DNA of 64,000 nt from NCBI GenBank assembly GCA_902500775.1, contig CABVRZ010000020.1, positions 1-64,000 on the forward strand, given 5' to 3'. The position numbers were made by a program, and so were the translations under genes. Shown piece by piece: positions 17,368-26,841 of this stretch. Origin of the DNA: an uncultured Nitrospira sp. (GTDB lineage Bacteria > Nitrospirota > Nitrospiria > Nitrospirales > Nitrospiraceae). Below the pieces are notes generated by a model, which saw nothing but the letters and a program-made list of their open reading frames with translations, made no database searches and was not told where the DNA came from. Positions within the stretch are counted from its first letter, which is position 1, and each line of letters starts with the position of its first letter.

Positions 17368-17702
17368 TACCAACATCTTCGTGTCCGGCCTGTTGTCCGC
17401 CGTGGGACATCCCGCGCGGATTGTGCGTGCGGTCTTGCAGCGCCGCCTCATTCCAGTCATGAGTCCGGCCACCTTCGCCGAACTGGAAATGGTCGTCTAC
17501 CGCCTAAAACTCCAACCGGCCTTTGCCCGAGCCGGCGTGAATCCCGCGAACTTCTTGGCCACCATGCGAGCTGAAACCCAGTTCGTCGATCCCATTCCAA
17601 TTGAGACACCTATCCGTGACGAGCGGGATTGCCCGTTCCTTGGGCTGCTGGCCACGATCCCCCCACCTGAGTACTTCGTGACTGGCGACGACGCCCTCAC
17701 AG
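17351..17702 (+). pseudogene. PIN-domain (VapC-like) toxin, C-terminally truncated
   Basis: Starts at a GTG as MRVVLDTNIFVSGLLSAVGH, a PIN domain of the PIN_3/COG1569 type. MSPATFAELEMVVYR gives the second acidic residue, RDERDCPFLGLL the third and YFVTGDDAL the fourth. After residue 117 the usual end of the domain is missing, and the frame runs into transposase-derived DNA up to 17860. The four acidic positions are still present, but the last strand is lost, so activity is doubtful. Confidence 0.7.
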
Positions 17703-18489
17703 ATGGAGACCGACCTCACCGTCACGTCTCGTCTTCGCCCAGCCCAAACCGACGTGGGTCAGGAATGAGGTGGTTCGCCTCAAGGCGCGAATGCCGGAGG
17801 CGGGCTGTCGCACGATCGCGCATCACTTCAATCGCCGCTGGGCGGCACGACGGTACATGACGGTGAGTAAGACGTATGTGGCGGACACCTGTCGCAAGCA
17901 CCAGTATCTGATCTACGAAGCCCGGCGGAAGGTGAAGCATCGCGTGCCTCGGCCAATGCCACGCAACCGGATCTGGGGCTGCGATCTGTTAACGAAAACG
18001 GATCGACGAGGAGTTGCGCATGTGGCCCTCGCGCTCGTGGACCATGCCAGCCTGGCCTGTCTTCGGTTGCAGGCCCTCGCGGACAAGTCGTCGTGGCGGA
18101 TGCTTCAGGAGTTGGTGCTGGCGGTGAAGCAGTATAGCCGACCACAATTCCTAAGGACGGACAACGAGGCGGTGTTCGTCTCCCGCTGATCTCGACTCGG
18201 CCTCTGGCTGTTGGGGATCCGCCATCAACGCACGGAACCGGGCTGTCCCTGGCATTACGGGCGGGTGGAATGGTTTATCGGCACGGTGAAGCGAGCGCTG
18301 GCGACGGAGCCGATTGCCGATGAACGTGAGTTCACCAGTGCTCTGCAGGATATCCGCGGCTGGTACAACCATGATTGACCGCATGATCACTTGCAGAGGC
18401 GAACCCCAGCGGAGGTCTGGGCGGGCGTTGATGTGTTTGCACCTCAGGCGTGGACAGAAGGCCGTATCCAACGACAGGAATCAGGCTGA
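17703..18489 (+). pseudogene. DDE (rve-type) transposase remnant with two stops
   Basis: Continuous similarity to an integrase-core transposase read over stops: RLKARMPEAGCRTIAHHFNR, MTVSKTYVADTCRKH, IWGCDLL (first Asp), HVALALVDHASLACL, FLRTDNEAVF (second Asp), a TGA near 18187, then LGLWLLGIRHQRTEPGCPWH, YGRVEWFIGTVKRAL (Glu), WYNHD, a second TGA near 18376, and TPAEVWAGV. The 5' end is lost in the PIN gene. It is dead, but all three acidic catalytic residues can still be read. Confidence 0.75.
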
Positions 18490-18763
18490 AAAGCGCGGTT
18501 GCAGGGAGAACTGTGTGAGAAAGGATAGTGTCCGTGAGGATCGCGGACGAGTGTGTGCGAAAAGCGGTGAACACGGTGAAAAAGAAGCGCAGACACTACC
18601 AAAATCGGTCAGACGGGAGAAGAATTCAGGTCATGAAGCGGCGGTGAAGGGGGATTCGGAGAAAGATCTGCTCCCGAATCTCACGGACACCTCCGCCGAA
18701 CAGGCGGACGGGACAGAGCGGTTCGTGTGTGGAGCGGTGATCCTGGTTAATCACCAGGTCGGC
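18490..18763. other. spacer after transposase relic
   Basis: No gene can be supported. The stretch is purine-rich on the plus strand (many GAGAA/GGAGAA runs). It ends where ureD, running on the opposite strand, stops. Confidence 0.35.
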
Positions 18764-19729
18764 CTAGTACTTTCGCAGTGACACCGGCGGGAGCTTCAGC
18801 ACAGCTTCGCGAGCGGCTGCCCATAAGGCCTCCATCATGGCCAAGAGATCCGGCGCTGTTCGGGCCACCAACTTGACGGCAAGGCCAGGCACTGGTGCGG
18901 TTGAGACCCCGCCTAATACAGCTCCTGGCTTGGTGTCCAGAAGCGCTGCCATGTTCGACTCCAACCCAGTCCAGACTTCTGGCGACATGGCGTCGTTCAC
19001 CACGTAGAACGAGGCTACATAATCCCATTCTTCAGCCAGACCGACCGCCCCTAAGTCCGTTGCCGGATCTAGCACATATCGTTCAAGCAGCGAACTGCCG
19101 GAGGCCGTGATGATGTGGATTTCATTCTCTAGATCGGTAAAGGCCCACCGCTCTCCTCTGGCAATACGACCAGAAGCAAGCGCATCCCACAGGAAGAGCG
19201 TCGCGCCAGGTTCCACCGTGGCTCGGAGACTCTGCCGAAACCGAGATCCCGCAAAGGGAATCGTATGTTCAGGAAACCATTCGAGAATCGCGCCGGGCTC
19301 GACCGCGATGGCGACGTGCTGTTCAGATACCGCACCTTCCGTTTGATACACCCGGTTGGCGGAGGGAGCCGAAATGAGGACATGCGCATGCTGCTCCACC
19401 GTCATGTCGATGGATAGATGATCTCCCCCGACAAGACCACCGGATGGATTGACCAGTAAGGTATAGGCAGACCCGGTATCATCGAGATAGATAGGAGGCA
19501 GCAGTTTCCAGGGCGTGGTGAAATACGAGTGAGAGATCACCGTACGGTGATCAAGCTTTGTATACGTCAGCTTCAGCTCACCGACCCGCCCGACTAACTC
19601 GGTCGCAAACCGTCCAGGAGTTTTTTTCTTCCGAACAGACGTGCGTGCCCGAGACGGTGTCCTTGGTTGAGACGTACCTGTTTTCCGAGCCGCCCGCTTC
19701 CGCTGTCCCTGCCGCGTCGGCATAGTCAT
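18764..19729 (-). CDS. ureD: urease accessory protein UreD
   Basis: A 321-residue UreD/UreH-type accessory protein. After a basic N-terminal tail (residues 1-37, rich in Arg/Lys/Thr) comes the UreD domain: [20 protein letters not shown], then [13 protein letters not shown] near residue 110, the diagnostic motif, then [15 protein letters not shown] near 165 and [15 protein letters not shown] near 195. UreD binds apo-urease and, with UreF and UreG, delivers nickel. Its start overlaps the end of ureG by 4 bp (ATGA). The basic tail is longer than usual. Confidence 0.93.
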   Translation of the reverse strand: MTMPTRQGQRKRAARKTGTSQPRTPSRARTSVRKKKTPGRFATELVGRVGELKLTYTKLDHRTVISHSYFTTPWKLLPPIYLDDTGSAYTLLVNPSGGLVGGDHLSIDMTVEQHAHVLISAPSANRVYQTEGAVSEQHVAIAVEPGAILEWFPEHTIPFAGSRFRQSLRATVEPGATLFLWDALASGRIARGERWAFTDLENEIHIITASGSSLLERYVLDPATDLGAVGLAEEWDYVASFYVVNDAMSPEVWTGLESNMAALLDTKPGAVLGGVSTAPVPGLAVKLVARTAPDLLAMMEALWAAAREAVLKLPPVSLRKY

Positions 19730-20436
19730 GAACGCTTGACTCGTTGCGGAATGCGCTGCTCAAGCCACGCCACCACCGCATCCATCCCCTCGCCGGACAG
19801 GATATTGGTGAAGGCAAAGGGAAGCTCCCCGCGCATCTTGCGGGTATCCTGATCCATGACGGAGAGATCTGCGCGCACATGCGGGGCCAAATCCATTTTG
19901 TTGATGACGAGGAAATCAGATCGCGTGATCCCCGGTCCACCCTTCCGGGGAATCTTGTCACCGCCGGACACATCAATCACATAGATGACATAGTCCACCA
20001 GTTCGGGGCTGAACGTGGCCGCAAGATTATCCCCACCACTTTCCAAGAAGATCAGCTCCACATCCGGATGCCGGCGCAGCAAATCATCGATGGCTTCCTG
20101 GTTATGGGACGCATCTTCACGGATCGCCGTATGGGGACAGCCTCCGGTCTCTACACCAAGAATCCGATCGACCGGAAGTGCGGCGCGTTTGGTCAGGATT
20201 TCGGCGTCAATTTTCGTAAAAATATCGTTGGTCACGGCCGCGAGGCTGAAACGATCGCGCAGTCGTTGACACAGGGCTTCCACGAGCGCCGTCTTTCCCG
20301 ATCCAACAGGCCCGCCAATACCAATGACCGGTATACCTTGTTTCCTCGCTTGAGTCGGAGTCCAATTGTGATGATGTTCACGATTGAGATCATGCATAAT
20401 AATACGAAGAGCGAATGGCCAATGGCTGATAGCCAC
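19726..20436 (-). CDS. ureG: urease accessory GTPase UreG
   Basis: A UreG metallochaperone GTPase with P-loop [46 protein letters not shown] with the Cys-Pro-His nickel site, [15 protein letters not shown], and NKMDLAPHV for guanine specificity. An N-terminal His patch (REHHHNW) could hold nickel and partly stand in for UreE, which is not seen in this window. A GTG at 20436 is preceded by AGGAG; an ATG at 20397 ([10 protein letters not shown]) would give 223 residues without a clear Shine-Dalgarno. Its last bases overlap ureD. Confidence 0.95.
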   Translation of the reverse strand: MAISHWPFALRIIMHDLNREHHHNWTPTQARKQGIPVIGIGGPVGSGKTALVEALCQRLRDRFSLAAVTNDIFTKIDAEILTKRAALPVDRILGVETGGCPHTAIREDASHNQEAIDDLLRRHPDVELIFLESGGDNLAATFSPELVDYVIYVIDVSGGDKIPRKGGPGITRSDFLVINKMDLAPHVRADLSVMDQDTRKMRGELPFAFTNILSGEGMDAVVAWLEQRIPQRVKRS

Positions 20437-20496
20437 GAGCCTCTTCTCCTTCCTCCCGTTGTATGCTATATGTTATCAGCTATCTGCTTTTTATCC

Positions 20497-21183
20497 TTAC
20501 GACCGAAACAGTCTCCATTCCAGGGAGCCATGTCGCATCGCATAAATATCTTGGATCGGTGACCACGAGCTCATTGCCGTATCGAGGTCAACCTCCCGGC
20601 TGATCCGTTCAATCAATGGAAGCCATTCGCCTAGGATACATTGACCCTCATGTTGACCGATAGGACTTAGTCGCATCGCCGAGGAGATGAACCCCACAGC
20701 CGTTTGATACAAAAAGGCCCCGGCAGTTTCTTCCGGGTTCCAGCCACACGAACCCATGGTGAGTCCAAACGTCACCGCGAGATGCCCTGGAGCGCGGTCG
20801 GCTTCTACTTCATCACGATATTCATTCAGGATCGACTTGGCTCGGATCTGATCCGCCGCGACCCTGATCACTTGTCGCCCCATCTGGCGACTAGCCATGC
20901 GCGATTCACGACCAAGCTTCGTCGACTCAAGCGCTCGATCGATCTGGACCGCACCCTCCAGTAATCCCTTTGAAGCCGCACGATTCGCTTGCTTGACGGC
21001 AAGCACCTCCCGACGGCTCATCCCCCCACGCAGCAAATCCTCAACATACTTGGCCAGCTGATCAGACGTCTTGACAGCCCCGCCCTGGACCGCTGCTTCC
21101 AGCCCCGAGGAAAAGGCATAGCCTCCGGAGGGGAAAAACGTATCGACAAATCGCAACCCTTCGAGTAATGCAGGGGTATTCAT
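20497..21183 (-). CDS. ureF: urease accessory protein UreF
   Basis: A 228-residue all-helical UreF, starting at the ATG at 21183 (MNTPALLEGLRFVDTFFPSG). It carries the conserved FPSGGYAFSSGLE, DLLRGGMSRREV, GHLAVTFGLTMGSCG and FLYQTAVGFISSAMRLSPIG motifs. UreF forms the UreD-UreF-UreG complex that controls GTP-dependent nickel loading. It lies between ureC and ureG on the same strand, 85 bp after ureC. The frame is open further upstream, but the extra residues do not look like UreF. Confidence 0.93.
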   Translation of the reverse strand: MNTPALLEGLRFVDTFFPSGGYAFSSGLEAAVQGGAVKTSDQLAKYVEDLLRGGMSRREVLAVKQANRAASKGLLEGAVQIDRALESTKLGRESRMASRQMGRQVIRVAADQIRAKSILNEYRDEVEADRAPGHLAVTFGLTMGSCGWNPEETAGAFLYQTAVGFISSAMRLSPIGQHEGQCILGEWLPLIERISREVDLDTAMSSWSPIQDIYAMRHGSLEWRLFRS

Positions 21184-21267
21184 GTTACACGAGCAAAAAA
21201 CAACAACAGCCGGCCCACTACCGTGACGATCACTCCAAACCAATAGTCGAGCCGGCTGTCTTGTTCG

Positions 21268-22992
21268 TTAGAACAATTGATACCGTTGTGCCAACGGCAA
21301 CACAATGGCCGGCTCACAGGTGAGCGGCACACCGTCCGCAGTTACAACGTAGGTCTCTGGATTCACCTCCATTTTAGGAAGTGCGTCATTCAGCTTAAGA
21401 TCACGTTTCCCAAGGTTCCGGCAGTTCTTGACCGCCGCCACCCGCCGCTGCAAACCAAGCCGCTTTGGAATCTCATGATCTATAGCCGCCTGTGACAGGA
21501 AGGTGAAGCTGGTGCTCGTTAACGCACGGCCAAAAGCGCCGAACATCGGCCGACTGATGGTCGGTTCCGGTGTCGGGATGGAGGCATTCGGATCACCCAT
21601 CTGGGCTTGTGCAATAAATCCGTTCTTCAAGACCATCTCAGGTTTTACTCCGAAGAACTCCGGCTTCCAGACGACGAGGTCCGCGATCTTTCCAACCTCG
21701 ATAGAGCCAACCTCATGGGCGATACCATGGGTGATGGCCGGATTGATCGTATACTTGGCCACATAACGTCTGGCCCGAAAGTTATCGTTCTGGCCGGAGT
21801 CTTTCCCACCCACCGGTGTGAGGTGTCCCCGTTGAACCTTCATCTTATGCGCCGTTTGCCACGTTCTCGTGATGACTTCTCCGATACGACCCATGGCCTG
21901 CGAATCCGATGACATGATGCTGATCGCACCCAAGTCATGCAGGATATCTTCCGCCGCGATGGTTTCACGTCGGATACGGGACTCCGCAAACGCGACGTCT
22001 TCAGGAATGCGTGGGTTCAAATTGTGACACACGATCAACATGTCCAAATGCTCGTCCATCGTGTTGACGGTAAACGGCATCGTGGGGTTGGTCGAAGACG
22101 GGAGCACATTCGGCTCACCGCAAATCTTGATGATGTCCGGCGCATGACCACCACCGGCACCTTCCGTATGGAAGCTGTGGATCGCTCGCCCCTTGATCGC
22201 CTTGATCGTATCTTCGATGTAGCCGGCTTCGTTGAGCGTATCGGTATGGATGGCCACTTGCACATCGTAGCGGTCAGCCACGCTCAAGCAGGTATCGATG
22301 GCCTTGGGGGTTGTGCCCCAGTCTTCATGCAGTTTCAAGCCGATGGCGCCGGCTTCAATCTGTTCGTTCAAGCCCTCGGGCCGTGAGGCATTACCCTTCC
22401 CCATGAAGCCGAGATTGATGGGAATGCCTTCCGACGCTTCCAACATCCGATGGATGTTCCAGGGGCCAGGCGTACAGGTCGTGGCACTGGTTCCACTTGA
22501 AGGACCGGTCCCACCACCGATCATGGTGGTCAAACCAGCCGAAAGCGCTTCCCAACATTGCTGTGGGCAAATGAAGTGGATGTGTGTATCGATACCACCG
22601 GCCGTGATGATCCTGCCTTCGCCTGAAATCGCTTCAGTTCCTGGACCGATTTCCATGCCCGGCGTCACGCCTGGCATAAGATCCGAGTTGCCCGCCTTGC
22701 CGATCCCGACGATACGGCCGTCCTTAATACCGATGTCGGCCTTGATGACGCCGGTATAGTCGAGGATGAGCGCGTTCGTGATCACACAGTCGAGCTGCCC
22801 GCTGGCGCTGGTCGCCCGAGCCGACTGCCCCATACCGTCACGAATGGTTTTTCCGCCGCCGAAGACCGCTTCCTCTCCGGGAACGGTCCGATCTTCTTCG
22901 ACCTCGATAACCAAGTCCGTGTCGGCCAGTCGAACACGATCGCCCGTCGTGGGACCATATAGAGATGCATATTGCTTGCGTGAAATTTTCAC
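21268..22992 (-). CDS. ureC: urease alpha subunit UreC
   Basis: The 574-residue catalytic subunit, which hydrolyses urea to ammonia and carbamate with a di-nickel centre. Ligands are visible: [13 protein letters not shown] (two His), GLKLHEDWG (the Lys that is carbamylated), [25 protein letters not shown], and [10 protein letters not shown] (Asp). [19 protein letters not shown] is the flap region, with its Cys replaced or shifted relative to common ureases. It starts with a GTG that overlaps the ureB stop (GTGA). It has no signal peptide. Full length and intact. Confidence 0.97.
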   Translation of the reverse strand: MKISRKQYASLYGPTTGDRVRLADTDLVIEVEEDRTVPGEEAVFGGGKTIRDGMGQSARATSASGQLDCVITNALILDYTGVIKADIGIKDGRIVGIGKAGNSDLMPGVTPGMEIGPGTEAISGEGRIITAGGIDTHIHFICPQQCWEALSAGLTTMIGGGTGPSSGTSATTCTPGPWNIHRMLEASEGIPINLGFMGKGNASRPEGLNEQIEAGAIGLKLHEDWGTTPKAIDTCLSVADRYDVQVAIHTDTLNEAGYIEDTIKAIKGRAIHSFHTEGAGGGHAPDIIKICGEPNVLPSSTNPTMPFTVNTMDEHLDMLIVCHNLNPRIPEDVAFAESRIRRETIAAEDILHDLGAISIMSSDSQAMGRIGEVITRTWQTAHKMKVQRGHLTPVGGKDSGQNDNFRARRYVAKYTINPAITHGIAHEVGSIEVGKIADLVVWKPEFFGVKPEMVLKNGFIAQAQMGDPNASIPTPEPTISRPMFGAFGRALTSTSFTFLSQAAIDHEIPKRLGLQRRVAAVKNCRNLGKRDLKLNDALPKMEVNPETYVVTADGVPLTCEPAIVLPLAQRYQLF

Positions 22993-23663
22993 CGGGCGCC
23001 TCCTTTTCCAAATCCTCGTTCAGCGGCGAGTGCAACAGCCTTCGTTTTGACTTTCGGATCATCCAACAACCCTTCGGTCAATCCGTTCACTCCTTGGGCC
23101 AGTCGATTACCAGCGAGAGCCACGAGCATCACTTTTTTCTCTTCTCCCGGCTCAAAGCGGACTGCCGTACCGGCCGGAATAGCCAGCCTGAATCCGAACG
23201 CCTGTTCGCGATCGAACTTGAGCGCACGGTTGGACTCGAAGAAGTGACAGTGCGAACCGACCTGAATCGGGCGATCACCTAAGTTCTTGATCGTCAGTTC
23301 CTTCGTCTCACGTCCTTTCAACATATCGATATCGCCGGCTACCGTCATGATCTCTCCAGGGATAATGGGGGCGTTCAGCTCAGCCCTGACCGCTGCAGCT
23401 AATGCCTCCTTCGATCTCGTAACAGGATCCTGGAGCTTCTTCTGTTTAGCTGCTCCCGCTCCGCTGACCCTCGTAACCAACGAGTCATTCCCCGCGAATA
23501 CCATATTGGGGTGACCCGCATTGCTTAAGATCGAGGCAGCCCCCACCCCAGCAGCGACACGCCCGCTCTGAGCAAGAAACTGTCGTCTCGATGTCCCAGT
23601 CCCCTCAGAAGGATTTTGTTGTCCCTTGAACTCTCCAGAACCTTGAGGCTCTTTCGTTTCCAT
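22989..23663 (-). CDS. ureB: urease beta subunit UreB with N-terminal Tat leader
   Basis: 224 residues, about twice the usual 100-110. The C-terminal half, from about residue 97, is a normal Ure[35 protein letters not shown] and [19 protein letters not shown]. The first 60 residues form a twin-arginine signal peptide: [20 protein letters not shown], then a small-residue stretch. This closely matches the UrtA leader ([20 protein letters not shown]). Start choice is well supported: AAAGGAGTGAG sits just before the ATG, and the same context precedes urtA. Urease is normally cytoplasmic, so the leader is unexpected. Whether it is used is unknown. Confidence 0.93.
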   Translation of the reverse strand: METKEPQGSGEFKGQQNPSEGTGTSRRQFLAQSGRVAAGVGAASILSNAGHPNMVFAGNDSLVTRVSGAGAAKQKKLQDPVTRSKEALAAAVRAELNAPIIPGEIMTVAGDIDMLKGRETKELTIKNLGDRPIQVGSHCHFFESNRALKFDREQAFGFRLAIPAGTAVRFEPGEEKKVMLVALAGNRLAQGVNGLTEGLLDDPKVKTKAVALAAERGFGKGGAR

Positions 23664-23809
23664 ATTGTCTCACTCCTTTACATCCAGATGTGCCGTATTT
23701 ACAACACAGGTCCCATCTCTTGCGTCACCTGCGTTATCAGAACATCAAACATTCTTCGCAATTTCCCCATGAACGCTTCATGTCCGACAACAAACGTCAG
23801 CTCCAACGC

Positions 23810-24112
23810 CTAGGGGATTGGGTTATGAACAGTCACAAGCTTGGTTCCATCTGGGAACGTCCCCTCAACCTGAAAGTCACGAATCATCTCCGGCACACCA
23901 GGCATCACATCTTTACGCGACAAGAGCTGCGTGCCGTAGCTCATCAATTCTGCCACGGTTTTACCGTCACGAATTCCTTCCAACACAGCGGCCGTCATGT
24001 ATGCGACAGCCTCCGGATGGTTAAGCTTGAGGCCACGCTTCTTGCGATCGGTCGCGAGCTGCGCCGCAACATAAATCATCAGTTTGTCTTGCTCTCTCGG
24101 ACTAAGACGCAT
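23810..24112 (-). CDS. ureA: urease gamma subunit UreA
   Basis: A 100-residue UreA, full length: [20 protein letters not shown], then [36 protein letters not shown] and [20 protein letters not shown]-like end. It is the small structural subunit of the (UreABC)3 assembly. It has no signal peptide. The gap of 146 bp to ureB is larger than others in the operon and coincides with the extra leader of UreB. Confidence 0.96.
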   Translation of the reverse strand: MRLSPREQDKLMIYVAAQLATDRKKRGLKLNHPEAVAYMTAAVLEGIRDGKTVAELMSYGTQLLSRKDVMPGVPEMIRDFQVEGTFPDGTKLVTVHNPIP

Positions 24113-24234
24113 AAAACCTCCTCCTCTTCTAAGAATTAGGTTCCAAGTTCGATACCCACTGACTCACAGATATGGTGAACTCTCAGGTCACCGAGAAGCT
24201 TCGCAGTAACCCCGTATCAGGACGCCCCGCAGGT

Positions 24235-24942
24235 TCACTGCCCCGCAGCCGACCGGGCCAACGTGACCAACATCCAGAAACCAACTGAAACACTAGCGAG
24301 ACTGGCCAACCCTTGCACACCCATGAACAGTCGCTGATTGATCGACCGTGAATAAATGACCGGAACACTGATCGTCAACCCGATCATCATCATGCCGAGG
24401 ATCGAACCGATGCCGAAAATCAGAATTGATAAGAGTCCGGACATCATATCGGTTGTCGTCGCCAGGATCATCAGCATCAATGCCGCTGATCCAGCTAACC
24501 CGTGGGCCATCCCGATACAGAGGGGACGGATCGAGTCCACGATCCAATGCCGATGACCGTGACCGTCTTGTCGCTGATGGCTATGGAAGTGGACGTGCCG
24601 CTCACCATCATGCTGATGGCTGTGCACGTGCCATCGTTCCCGATAGAGTTTTCTGGCGAGCGTCCCACCGAGAATGATCAGCAGCAGGGCGACCCCTGTT
24701 TCGGCGACCATTTCGAATTGAGCAGGAATGTGCAGTCCCCAGGCAAGTACGGCCGATCCGACGAGTAGCAGCGTCAGGGTATGGCCGATCCCCCACCATA
24801 ATCCAACGGCGCCCGATGCCAGGAGCGAGGGTCGCTCGGCAAGCACGGTGGAGACCGCCGCTAGATGGTCGGTATCCAAGGCATGTCGGAGCCCAAGCAG
24901 GAAGCCGATCCCGAGTAAGGTCAAGAATTCTGTTTCATGCAT
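24235..24942 (-). CDS. nickel permease, UreH/NiCoT-like
   Basis: A 235-residue membrane protein with six or more helices and the nickel/cobalt transporter signature RHALDTDHLAAV near residue 19. A His-rich loop follows (about residues 105-130, with more than ten His). IGMAHGLAGSAALM near 145 is a second conserved stretch. Located directly upstream of ureA on the same strand, it most likely imports nickel for urease. It could also be placed in the UreH subgroup. It shows no homology to UreE. Confidence 0.88.
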   Translation of the reverse strand: MHETEFLTLLGIGFLLGLRHALDTDHLAAVSTVLAERPSLLASGAVGLWWGIGHTLTLLLVGSAVLAWGLHIPAQFEMVAETGVALLLIILGGTLARKLYRERWHVHSHQHDGERHVHFHSHQRQDGHGHRHWIVDSIRPLCIGMAHGLAGSAALMLMILATTTDMMSGLLSILIFGIGSILGMMMIGLTISVPVIYSRSINQRLFMGVQGLASLASVSVGFWMLVTLARSAAGQ

Positions 24943-25317
24943 ACGAGGCCGAGGAATGCTCGATCATGGTCACCGTATCCACTGCAAGCAACCAGCCTTG
25001 CACGGAGTGCCTACAGAACAACGAAATCTTCCAACAGCTCGCTCGATACAACAACGTATTCGGAACGGTAGCCGAATTGATTAAAAATTTCAATCCTATT
25101 TACCCTGAGATACCATGGTCTTTCCCCTGAGGCTGAGAGGAATGGCAACGTCTCGAACCTGGTGCTGCGTGGGGAATTAAGGATTGAAGCTTCGCAAGGA
25201 CAAACCTTCTCGCTGAGCAGCCCTCACAATTTTCCAAGAAAAAGAAAGAATGAGGAAAGAGAGAAACCACTGCGGCACAGGACGAACGCGTGGAAAATCG
25301 GGTGACCGTACGTGCCC
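24943..25317. other. spacer between urease and urt operons
   Basis: A plus-strand frame from 24966 to 25130 (54 residues, beginning MVTVSTASNQPCTEC) is possible, but has no recognisable family and a poor ribosome site. A CTGAGAGG...GAACCTG stretch at about 25130-25162 recalls half of a TPP riboswitch but lacks the rest. The ureA-side promoter for the nickel permease and urease genes should lie here. Confidence 0.35.
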
Positions 25318-26052
25318 CTACACCGTCAGGTGCTGTCTGACCATGTCGGCGCTCAGCTCGTTGCTCTTGCCCTGCGCCATCACCGCGCCTTTGGCCATGA
25401 TGACGTACTTCTCTGCGAGGCGTGCCGCAAAATGCAGTCCCTGCTCCACCAACAGAATGGCAAACCGACGTGACTGCTTGAACCCGATGATGACGTCCTC
25501 GATTTGGTCGACGATCGACGGTTGAATCCCTTCCGTCGGCTCGTCCAACAACAGCAACTTGGGACTCGACAAGATCGCCCGACCGATGGCCAACTGCTGT
25601 TGCTCGCCGCCGCTGAGCACCCCACCGGGACGATGGAGGATCTGAGGCAACTTCGGAAAGAGCTGATAGACCTCATCAAACGCCTCCTTTTCGGAGACAT
25701 CTCCACTGATGACCGGCCGATTCCAATAGCCGAGCTGCAGATTTTGGTACACCGTCAAATGCGGAATGATCTCACGACCTTGCGGGACATACGCCAACCC
25801 TTGTCGCGCCCGGAGATCCGTCCGGTCATGGGTGATCTCCGCCCCATCGAACGTGATCTTGCCTCCCCGCACGGGAAGCAACCCGGTCAGCGTTTTCAGC
25901 GTCGTGGTCTTGCCGACCCCGTTTCGCCCCATAAGACACACGACTTCACCCGGGTCAATCGTAAAGGACACATTCCGGAGAATATGGCTTTCTCCGTAGT
26001 AGGCATTGACGTTCTCCAGCATCAGCGTGACCCGTTTCGTGTCCTGTGCCAT
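25318..26052 (-). CDS. urtE: urea ABC transporter ATPase UrtE
   Basis: A 244-residue ABC ATPase of the LivF/UrtE type: Walker A GRNGVGKTTTLKTLTG, Q-loop in YVPQGREIIPHLTV, signature LSGGEQQQLAIGRAI and Walker B LLLLDEPTEGIQPS. It is the last gene of urtABCDE and pairs with UrtD to power urea import through UrtBC. It is 24 bp downstream of urtD. Tandem order with the other urt genes and the nearby urease supports urea as substrate over branched-chain amino acids. Confidence 0.94.
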   Translation of the reverse strand: MAQDTKRVTLMLENVNAYYGESHILRNVSFTIDPGEVVCLMGRNGVGKTTTLKTLTGLLPVRGGKITFDGAEITHDRTDLRARQGLAYVPQGREIIPHLTVYQNLQLGYWNRPVISGDVSEKEAFDEVYQLFPKLPQILHRPGGVLSGGEQQQLAIGRAILSSPKLLLLDEPTEGIQPSIVDQIEDVIIGFKQSRRFAILLVEQGLHFAARLAEKYVIMAKGAVMAQGKSNELSADMVRQHLTV

Positions 26053-26076
26053 ACGTCACCCCACTCCTTTTCTCGA

Positions 26077-26841
26077 CTAATGGGCGACTTTTGCCCGTCC
26101 CAGGTAGATGGCGCGGACGTGTTCATCCGCTTGCACGGTTTCGACCGTGCCTTCGCATACGACCGTCCCTTCAGCCAGCACGGTGACGATGTTTGCGATC
26201 TGTCGCACAAAGTCCATGTCATGCTCGATCACGACGATCGCCTGTTTCCCCGAGAGCTTCGTCAGCAACTGACCGGTCTGTTCCGTTTCCTTGTCGCTCA
26301 TGCCCGCCACCGGCTCATCAACGAGGAGGAGAGAGGGATCCTGCAAGATCACCATCCCGATCTCCAACCATTGCTTCTGACCGTGCGACAAGGAACCGGC
26401 ACGATCATGGACATGCTCCGTCAATCCAATGGTTTCCAATGTCTCATCAATCCGTTCACGCTCCGCAGGAGTCGACCGTCCCATCAAGGTCGGGAACACG
26501 CCCTTGCTTGCTCGCTTGACCGACAAATCTAAATTTTGCCACACGGACAAGTTGGCATAGATGGACGGGGCTTGGAACTTCCGTCCGACGCCGAGCTTCG
26601 TGATGTCCTCCGCATTCTTGCCGACCAGATTGACTCCGTTCCCGAATAAGACCTTACCCGACGTCGGCTTGGTTTTCCCACAGATCACATCGAGCAACGT
26701 GGTTTTGCCGGCCCCGTTCGGACCAATCACGACACGGAGCTCGTTGTAATGGACACTAAAGTTACAGTTGTTCAACGCCTTGAATCCGTCGTAATCCATG
26801 ACGACGTTTTGGCAGTTCAGGATCAGATTATCGTCCGTCAC
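26077..26841 (-). CDS. urtD: urea ABC transporter ATPase UrtD
   Basis: An ABC ATPase of the LivG/UrtD type. I start at the GTG at 26841, which overlaps the urtC stop (GTGA), giving 254 residues beginning MTDDNLILNCQNVVMDYDGF. Motifs are Walker A GPNGAGKTTLLDVICG, LSHGQKQWLEIGMVI as signature and LLLVDEPVAGM as Walker B. The longer open frame up to 26979 lies within urtC and is unlikely to be used. Confidence 0.93.
   Translation of the reverse strand: MTDDNLILNCQNVVMDYDGFKALNNCNFSVHYNELRVVIGPNGAGKTTLLDVICGKTKPTSGKVLFGNGVNLVGKNAEDITKLGVGRKFQAPSIYANLSVWQNLDLSVKRASKGVFPTLMGRSTPAERERIDETLETIGLTEHVHDRAGSLSHGQKQWLEIGMVILQDPSLLLVDEPVAGMSDKETEQTGQLLTKLSGKQAIVVIEHDMDFVRQIANIVTVLAEGTVVCEGTVETVQADEHVRAIYLGRAKVAH

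Noticed and set aside
17066-17472. N-terminal extension of the RHS frame
   Set aside because: No YD repeats; it is the antisense of a TA-type pair on the plus strand.
18314-18781. Plus-strand open frame after the transposase relic
   Set aside because: Low-complexity purine-rich composition, no family features, partly out of frame with the transposase remnant.
25130-25185. Part of a TPP riboswitch (CTGAGAGG ... GAACCTG)
   Set aside because: The second conserved half is missing and no thiamin gene follows on the plus strand; most likely chance or a dead remnant.
25504-26532. 342-codon plus-strand frame across urtE/urtD
   Set aside because: It is the antisense of two well-conserved ABC ATPase genes.
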